Source of the DNA: Chitinophaga alhagiae
GTDB taxonomy: Bacteria > Bacteroidota > Bacteroidia > Chitinophagales > Chitinophagaceae
Assembly (NCBI RefSeq): GCF_003568665.1
Contig: NZ_QXMH01000002.1
Span: 434,001-498,000 of the forward strand
Reading direction: 5' to 3'
DNA: 64,000 nt
Shown: one piece after another, positions 60,162-64,000 of the stretch
Layout of the letters: every line of letters starts with the position of its first letter
Numbering within the stretch: the stretch's first letter is position 1
Position numbers and translations under genes: made by a program
Notes under the pieces: model-generated
Told to the model about the DNA's origin: nothing
Databases searched by the model: none
The model's input: the letters and a program-made list of their open reading frames with translations, nothing else

Positions 60162-60758
60162 ATGCAGGTCAATTTTTCAAAGTCGCCAGACGGGCTGGTG
60201 CCCGCCATCATACAGGATGCCATTACGTCAAAAGTGCTGATGCTGGGCTATATGGACCAGGCAGCGCTGGAGAAGACGCTGGCGGAGAAGAAGGTGACGT
60301 TTTACAGCCGTTCCAAACAACGGTTGTGGACAAAAGGGGAGGAGAGCGGCAATTTTCTCCACCTCGTAAGCGCGGCGCTGGATTGTGACCAGGATACCCT
60401 GCTGCTGAAAGTACATCCTGCGGGCCCTGTTTGCCACACCGGCGCAGATACCTGCTGGAACGAAGAGAACAAAGACCAGCAGGCGTTTTTGAACCGGCTG
60501 GAGCAGGTGATCCGTGACAGGAAGGCCAATCCCACGGAAAAGTCCTACACCGCGTCTCTCTTTGCCAAAGGCATCAACAAAATTGCCCAGAAGGTAGGGG
60601 AAGAAGCTGTGGAAGTGGTGATTGAGGCGAAAGACAACAACAAGGAGCTGTTCCTCAATGAGTCCGCGGACCTGTTGTTCCACTACCTGATTTTGCTCCA
60701 GGCAAAAGATTTTACCCTGGAAGACGTTATAAACGTATTGAAAGAACGGCATAAATAA
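60162..60758 (+). CDS. hisIE: Bifunctional phosphoribosyl-AMP cyclohydrolase / phosphoribosyl-ATP pyrophosphatase
   Basis: A 198-residue two-domain enzyme. HisI part (about 1-105): LVPAIIQDAITSKVLMLGYMDQAALEKTLAEKKVTFYSRSKQRLWTKGEESGNFLHLV with zinc ligands in DCDQDTLLLKVHPAGPVCHTGADTCW. HisE part (about 110-198): LNRLEQVIRDRKANP ... KINKIAQKVGEEAVEVVIEAKDNNKELFLNESADLLFHYLILL. It performs steps two and three of histidine synthesis. ATG 60162 is chosen over the GTG at 60150. It completes the his set; a tlpA gene starts 10 bp downstream. Confidence 0.96.
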   Translation: MQVNFSKSPDGLVPAIIQDAITSKVLMLGYMDQAALEKTLAEKKVTFYSRSKQRLWTKGEESGNFLHLVSAALDCDQDTLLLKVHPAGPVCHTGADTCWNEENKDQQAFLNRLEQVIRDRKANPTEKSYTASLFAKGINKIAQKVGEEAVEVVIEAKDNNKELFLNESADLLFHYLILLQAKDFTLEDVINVLKERHK

Positions 60759-60768
60759 CTGTATTCAA

Positions 60769-61863
60769 ATGAGAACTCTTGCGTGCATGGCGCTTTGCAT
60801 GGCGGCCGGTTTGGCCGCGCAGGCCCAGTTAAAGGTGAACGGGAAAATTACATCGGCCGCGGAAGGGCAGAAGGTGTACTTTATGAGTGAAGACGGCAAT
60901 ACCAGGGATTCTGCGGCGCTGGGCGCGGGCGGCCGGTTCTCATTCGCTACCAGCCACAAACCGGCTTCGGAAGATATGTTTGCCCTTTTCCTGGAAAATA
61001 AGCCTTACCCCCTGCTGCTGGTGGCAGACAAGCCGGAAATTAACGTGCAGACCAGCGCGGAAGACTTTCCGGTGGCCAGCGCTGTAAAAGGCGGCCAGCA
61101 AACGCTCTGGATGCAGGAGTACCACAAGGCCTTCAAGCCTGTACTGAGTACGCTTGACCAGCTCAACGCGGAAGCGCGCACCATCAATACGGATGATGAA
61201 AGCGCGAAGGCGGCGTTCCGGCAGAAAGCCCAGCATTTTGACGAAATGGTGATAGACGCCGGTACCAATTACATTCAGCACTACCCCGCCGCCCAGGCCA
61301 GCCTGTTCATTCTCAGCGGAGACCTGCGGGAGCGCCTTCCCGTGGAGAAGCTGGAAGAGATATACAAAAGCCTTGCCCCCGCTGTGAAAAACACCCGTTT
61401 CGGCAAAAGCCTGGGGAACGATATTGCCGCCGCCAAAAAAGAAAAAGCGGAAGCCGGCATGGCGAAAGACTTTGAGCAGAAAGACCCCGCCGGCAAGCTG
61501 GTGAAGCTCTCCTCCTTCAGGGGCAAATACGTGCTCATAGACTTCTGGGCCAGCTGGTGCGGCCCCTGCCGGGCCGAGAACCCCACCGTGGTACGCGCGT
61601 ACAACAAGTTCAGGAACAAGAACTTCACCATACTCGGCGTGTCTCTTGACAAAAGCCGGGCCGCCTGGCTGGAAGCCATCAAGCAAGACAACCTCACCTG
61701 GACGCAGGTATCTGACCTCAAAGGCTGGGCCAACGAAGCCGCGCAGCTCTACCGCGTACAAGGCATTCCCCAGAACTTCCTGGTAGACCCGGAAGGCAGG
61801 ATAGTGGCTGCCAACCTGCGGGGCCGCGCGCTGGAGCAAAAGCTGGCGGAAATATTGCAGTAG
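60769..61863 (+). CDS. DUF4369-TlpA thioredoxin-like protein (copy 1)
   Basis: A 364-residue exported protein (signal about 1-19, ending AAQAQ). The N-terminal beta domain (about 20-110, LKVNGKITSAAEGQKVYFMSEDG) fits DUF4369, a helical middle follows, and a TlpA thioredoxin domain (about 240-364) has the active site FWASWCGPCRAENP with Cys264 and Cys267 and the cis-Pro in GIPQNFLV. It should reduce or oxidise disulfides in the periplasm. It begins 10 bp after hisIE, so transcripts of the amino-acid operon may run into it. The next gene is a paralogue with a nearly identical C-terminal domain. Confidence 0.9.
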   Translation: MRTLACMALCMAAGLAAQAQLKVNGKITSAAEGQKVYFMSEDGNTRDSAALGAGGRFSFATSHKPASEDMFALFLENKPYPLLLVADKPEINVQTSAEDFPVASAVKGGQQTLWMQEYHKAFKPVLSTLDQLNAEARTINTDDESAKAAFRQKAQHFDEMVIDAGTNYIQHYPAAQASLFILSGDLRERLPVEKLEEIYKSLAPAVKNTRFGKSLGNDIAAAKKEKAEAGMAKDFEQKDPAGKLVKLSSFRGKYVLIDFWASWCGPCRAENPTVVRAYNKFRNKNFTILGVSLDKSRAAWLEAIKQDNLTWTQVSDLKGWANEAAQLYRVQGIPQNFLVDPEGRIVAANLRGRALEQKLAEILQ

Positions 61864-61885
61864 CCGACCGCCTATCAAAATGGGC

Positions 61886-61918
61886 TTGCTTTTCCCGGTG
61901 GGAATGGGCAAATTTGCC
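61886..61918 (+). promoter_or_regulatory. Possible promoter and 12-bp palindrome before tlpA copy 2
   Basis: TTG (61886-61888), 20 bp, then CAAATTTG (61909-61916), one base off the TAnnTTTG box. The box lies inside the perfect palindrome GGCAAATTTGCC (61907-61918). A small hairpin TTCCC/GGGAA lies between. Confidence 0.4.
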
Positions 61919-61944
61919 GGAGACTAGAAAAACAGTAACCAAGC

Positions 61945-63075
61945 ATGAAGAAATTGTTGATGGCAGCGGTGCTTTTAAGCCCCGGTGCACTGTTTGCGCA
62001 AGGAAAAGTGAAGGAAATTCCCTACCAGGTGGTGGGAAGCATCGCGCAGCAGGAGAAACCGACCAAATTATATTTCAGGGTCCGCAAAGACGGGAAATGG
62101 GCCACAGACAGTGTGACCACCCCAGACGGCAGGTTCTTCTTCACCGGCACCGTTCCGGAACCTATGACCGCCCAGCTTTTTGCCTCCATCCCCTCCACGC
62201 CTGATAATCCCGCCGGCAGAAAAGAACTGGCCGTATTATTCCTCGGCCCCGGTAAAACCACCGTTAAGCTGGATAACCTGGCAGACAAGCCGGAAGCCGA
62301 TGGCACCAAATACCAGGAGGCCTTTAACCGGTTGAACGGTCTTACAGATAACGTGGTGCGCCAGAGCATGGAGCTGAGCAAACAGTACCGGGTGCTCTAC
62401 AAGGCCAAAGACGAAACCGGCATGAAGAAGCTGGAAACCCGTTTTGATGAGCTGGAGGCCAGCCGCAAGGCCATTATGCGCAAATACCTGGCAGACAATC
62501 CCCAATCGCCCATTGGCATGTACGTGCTCACGCAGGTGGCCGGGTACGAGCTGGATGCGGACGAAGTGGAGCCCATCTTCCAGTCGCTCGCCAAAGAGGC
62601 CCGCAAAACGCCCTCCGGCAAACAATTCGCCTACCGGCTTGAATTGGCCAAGAAACTGGCCCCCGGCCAGCCGGCTATAGACTTCAGCCAGAATAACCCT
62701 GACGGTAAACCCGTTACCCTGGCCTCTTTCCGCGGCAAATACGTGCTTGTGGACTTCTGGGCCAGCTGGTGCGGCCCCTGCCGCGCAGAAAATCCCAACG
62801 TGGTCAGCGCATTCAACAAGTATAAAGACAAAGGTTTTACCGTACTTGGCGTTTCTTTTGACGAAAACAAGGAGAAATGGGTGGAAGCCATTGCCAAAGA
62901 CGAACTGGACTGGACACAGGTATCAGATCTCAAAGGCTGGGCCAATGAGGTGGGCAAGCTCTACGGCATCCGTGCCATTCCCCAGAACCTGCTGCTGGAC
63001 CCGCAGGGTAAGATCGTAGCCAAGAACCTCCGTGGCGAAGCGCTGGAAAGCAAGCTGGCGGAGCTTTTTCAATAG
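61945..63075 (+). CDS. DUF4369-TlpA thioredoxin-like protein (copy 2)
   Basis: A 376-residue exported paralogue of copy 1. It has a signal peptide (MKKLLMAAVLLSPGALFAQ), a DUF4369-like N-terminus (IPYQVVGSIAQQEKPTKLYFRVRKDG), a helical linker (about 130-240) and the TlpA domain with FWASWCGPCRAENPNVVSAFNKY (Cys276, Cys279) and AIPQNLLLDPQGKIV. The TlpA domains of both copies share long identical stretches, including DWTQ/TWTQ-VSDLKGWANE, so this is a tandem duplication with faster change in the N-terminal halves. A terminator follows 21 bp after the stop. Confidence 0.9.
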   Translation: MKKLLMAAVLLSPGALFAQGKVKEIPYQVVGSIAQQEKPTKLYFRVRKDGKWATDSVTTPDGRFFFTGTVPEPMTAQLFASIPSTPDNPAGRKELAVLFLGPGKTTVKLDNLADKPEADGTKYQEAFNRLNGLTDNVVRQSMELSKQYRVLYKAKDETGMKKLETRFDELEASRKAIMRKYLADNPQSPIGMYVLTQVAGYELDADEVEPIFQSLAKEARKTPSGKQFAYRLELAKKLAPGQPAIDFSQNNPDGKPVTLASFRGKYVLVDFWASWCGPCRAENPNVVSAFNKYKDKGFTVLGVSFDENKEKWVEAIAKDELDWTQVSDLKGWANEVGKLYGIRAIPQNLLLDPQGKIVAKNLRGEALESKLAELFQ

Positions 63076-63096
63076 TACCGTTGCATTTTAAGATAC

Positions 63097-63127
63097 AAGG
63101 CCGGGGGCAATGCTCCCGGCCTTTTTT
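63097..63127 (+). terminator. Rho-independent terminator after tlpA copy 2
   Basis: A 12-bp stem with one G-T pair, AAGGCCGGGGGC (63097-63108) and GCTCCCGGCCTT (63112-63123), loop AAT, followed by a T-run to 63127. Confidence 0.9.
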
Positions 63128-63227
63128 GATGCCGCATAAGGCCTGTTATGCGCTATAACTCGCAGGACTGTAAAGCAAATTCTGTCATTACATTAACGTA
63201 CCCTGTAAGGTTTTTCAGTATAGACAC

Positions 63228-63359
63228 CTAGTTCCCACCTATATCACACCTATGTTAGACCTAGTTCCCACCTATATCACACCTATGTTAGACCTAGTTC
63301 CCACCTATATCACACCTATGTTAGACCTATATCCCACCTATATCACACCTATGTTAGCC
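63228..63359 (+). repeat. Four-copy 33-bp minisatellite with 11-bp substructure
   Basis: Copies at 63228-63260, 63261-63293, 63294-63326 and 63327-63359. The first three are identical; the fourth has changes in its first bases and last base. Each 33-bp unit is itself three 11-bp subunits of the form nnnACCTAnnT (CCCACCTATAT, CACACCTATGT, TAGACCTAGTT). The + strand has almost no G. An ORF through it (11-residue repeats) has no sign of being a real gene. Confidence 0.9.
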
Positions 63360-63422
63360 CCACCTCATTCCCCTGCAATCCCCCCCTTCCCCAAAATTTA
63401 TTTCCCGAATTATTTTGTATTA

Positions 63423-63458
63423 CTACGAAACGTTCGTAGATTTACGACAGACTCGTAA
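63423..63458. promoter_or_regulatory. Paired TACGA inverted repeats, candidate operators
   Basis: CTACGAA (63423-63429) and TTCGTAG (63433-63439) with a 3-bp spacer, then TTACGA (63442-63447) and TCGTAA (63453-63458) with a 5-bp spacer. They end 2 bp before the start of the next gene. The form is like operators of winged-helix repressors of the BlaI/MecI kind (inference). Confidence 0.55.
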
Positions 63459-63460
63459 TT

Positions 63461-64000
63461 ATGAGATGCGTAACAGGATGTTTGGTGTGGCTGCTGGTTA
63501 CTTGTACCGCGGCAGCACAGTACAGGATCACAGGCTCGGTAAAAGATGAAAAAGGCAAACCCTTGCCCTTTGCCAGCGCCTTCCTGAACCAGACCACCCT
63601 GGGAGACCGCACGGCGGAAAACGGGCAGTTCAGCATCAGCAACGTGCCGCCGGGTAAATACGAGCTGATCGTGTCTTACCTCGGGTACGAGCCGCAGTTG
63701 TTGCCTGTGGAGGTGAAAGCGGACCTGGCAGGCATTGCCGTTACGCTGAAACCAAAACCGGATGTGCTGAAAGAGTTTGTGGTGAGGCGGAACGTGGAAC
63801 GGGAGCGCTGGCTGAAAGTATTTGCGGACCTGTTTGTAGGTGAAAGCAGTTTTGCCCGGCAGTGCAAGCTGCTGAACAGCGAAGTGATAGACCTGCAATA
63901 CGATGCTTCACAGCGGCTGCTCACCGCCAGCGCTGATGATTTTGTGGTATTGGAGAACAGGGCGCTGGGGTACCGGGTGAAGTTTTTGCTGATCAGTTTT
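63461..64000 (+). CDS. Carboxypeptidase-regulatory-like domain protein, partial (3' end outside window)
   Basis: The frame is open from ATG 63461 to the window end (180 codons). A signal peptide (MRCVTGCLVWLLVTCTAAAQ) is followed by a CarboxypepD_reg-like beta domain (about 21-103, YRITGSVKDEKGKPLPFASAFLNQTTLGDRTAENGQFSISNVPPGKYELIVSYLGYEPQ). The rest (RRNVERERWLKVFADLFVGESSFARQC) is not assignable. This family is common in Bacteroidetes; some are parts of outer-membrane proteins. The start is directly behind the TACGA repeats, so it is probably tightly controlled. A TonB-dependent receptor is less likely because no plug motif follows by residue 180. Confidence 0.75.
   Translation, partial: MRCVTGCLVWLLVTCTAAAQYRITGSVKDEKGKPLPFASAFLNQTTLGDRTAENGQFSISNVPPGKYELIVSYLGYEPQLLPVEVKADLAGIAVTLKPKPDVLKEFVVRRNVERERWLKVFADLFVGESSFARQCKLLNSEVIDLQYDASQRLLTASADDFVVLENRALGYRVKFLLISF

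Noticed and set aside
63228..63359. A CRISPR array
   Set aside because: The units are directly adjacent tandem repeats without unique spacers, and no cas gene is in the window.
63252..63458. A 68-codon frame made of 11-residue repeats
   Set aside because: It is simply the translation of the 33-bp minisatellite and ends in the operator region.

Overview
The window looks like a chromosome segment of a Bacteroidota bacterium of the Chitinophaga type (family Chitinophagaceae). The reasons are three SusC/SusD receptor pairs, ECF sigma/FecR anti-sigma control, LytTR and ROK regulators, many TlpA thioredoxins, promoters of the TTTG-N19-21-TAnnTTTG kind, and no strong Shine-Dalgarno sites. No tRNA, rRNA, CRISPR array or intact insertion sequence was seen.

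Layout. 1-7.5 kb: a receptor locus with a sigma factor and FecR reading right, and STN-SusC, SusD and a TlpA-like protein (cut by the window edge) reading left. 8.0-16.1 kb: an orphan FecR, STN-SusC and SusD, then a secreted cyanophycinase-like peptidase and an isoaspartyl peptidase/asparaginase lipoprotein, closed by a terminator. This looks like a system for taking up and cutting aspartyl-linked peptides. 16.2-20.5 kb: a Tat-exported enolase-superfamily enzyme, a GntP transporter, a PAS-LuxR regulator and a PhzF-like enzyme; a 13-bp motif is shared by two of these promoters. 20.6-41.1 kb: a ROK repressor faces a long co-directional saccharide locus (FAD oxidoreductase, SusC, SusD, surface lipoprotein, two GHL10-like TIM-barrel hydrolases, DUF5009 membrane protein, sodium:solute symporter, two SGNH esterases, DUF4434 protein, AGE epimerase, alpha/beta hydrolase). 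41.2-42.2 kb: an AT-rich islet with a RhuM-Fic gene broken by one in-frame stop. 42.4-46.1 kb: a heparinase II/III-like lyase and a LytS/LytTR two-component system, all reading left.

46.2-60.8 kb is the most striking part: a complete histidine pathway split in two with the whole tryptophan pathway inside it, hisGDCB - trpEGDCFBA - hisH-(GNAT-hisA)-hisF-hisIE. Each half opens with its own ribosome-mediated attenuator. One has a leader peptide with six His codons in its first eleven; the other has tandem Trp codons. Each is followed by mutually exclusive antiterminator and terminator stems. The distal his genes therefore lie behind both the his and the trp attenuators. HisA is fused to an N-terminal GNAT acetyltransferase domain.

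60.8-64 kb: two tandem DUF4369-TlpA thioredoxins, the first 10 bp behind hisIE, a terminator, a four-copy 33-bp minisatellite built from 11-bp subunits, TACGA-type inverted repeats, and the start of a carboxypeptidase-regulatory-domain protein that runs off the end.
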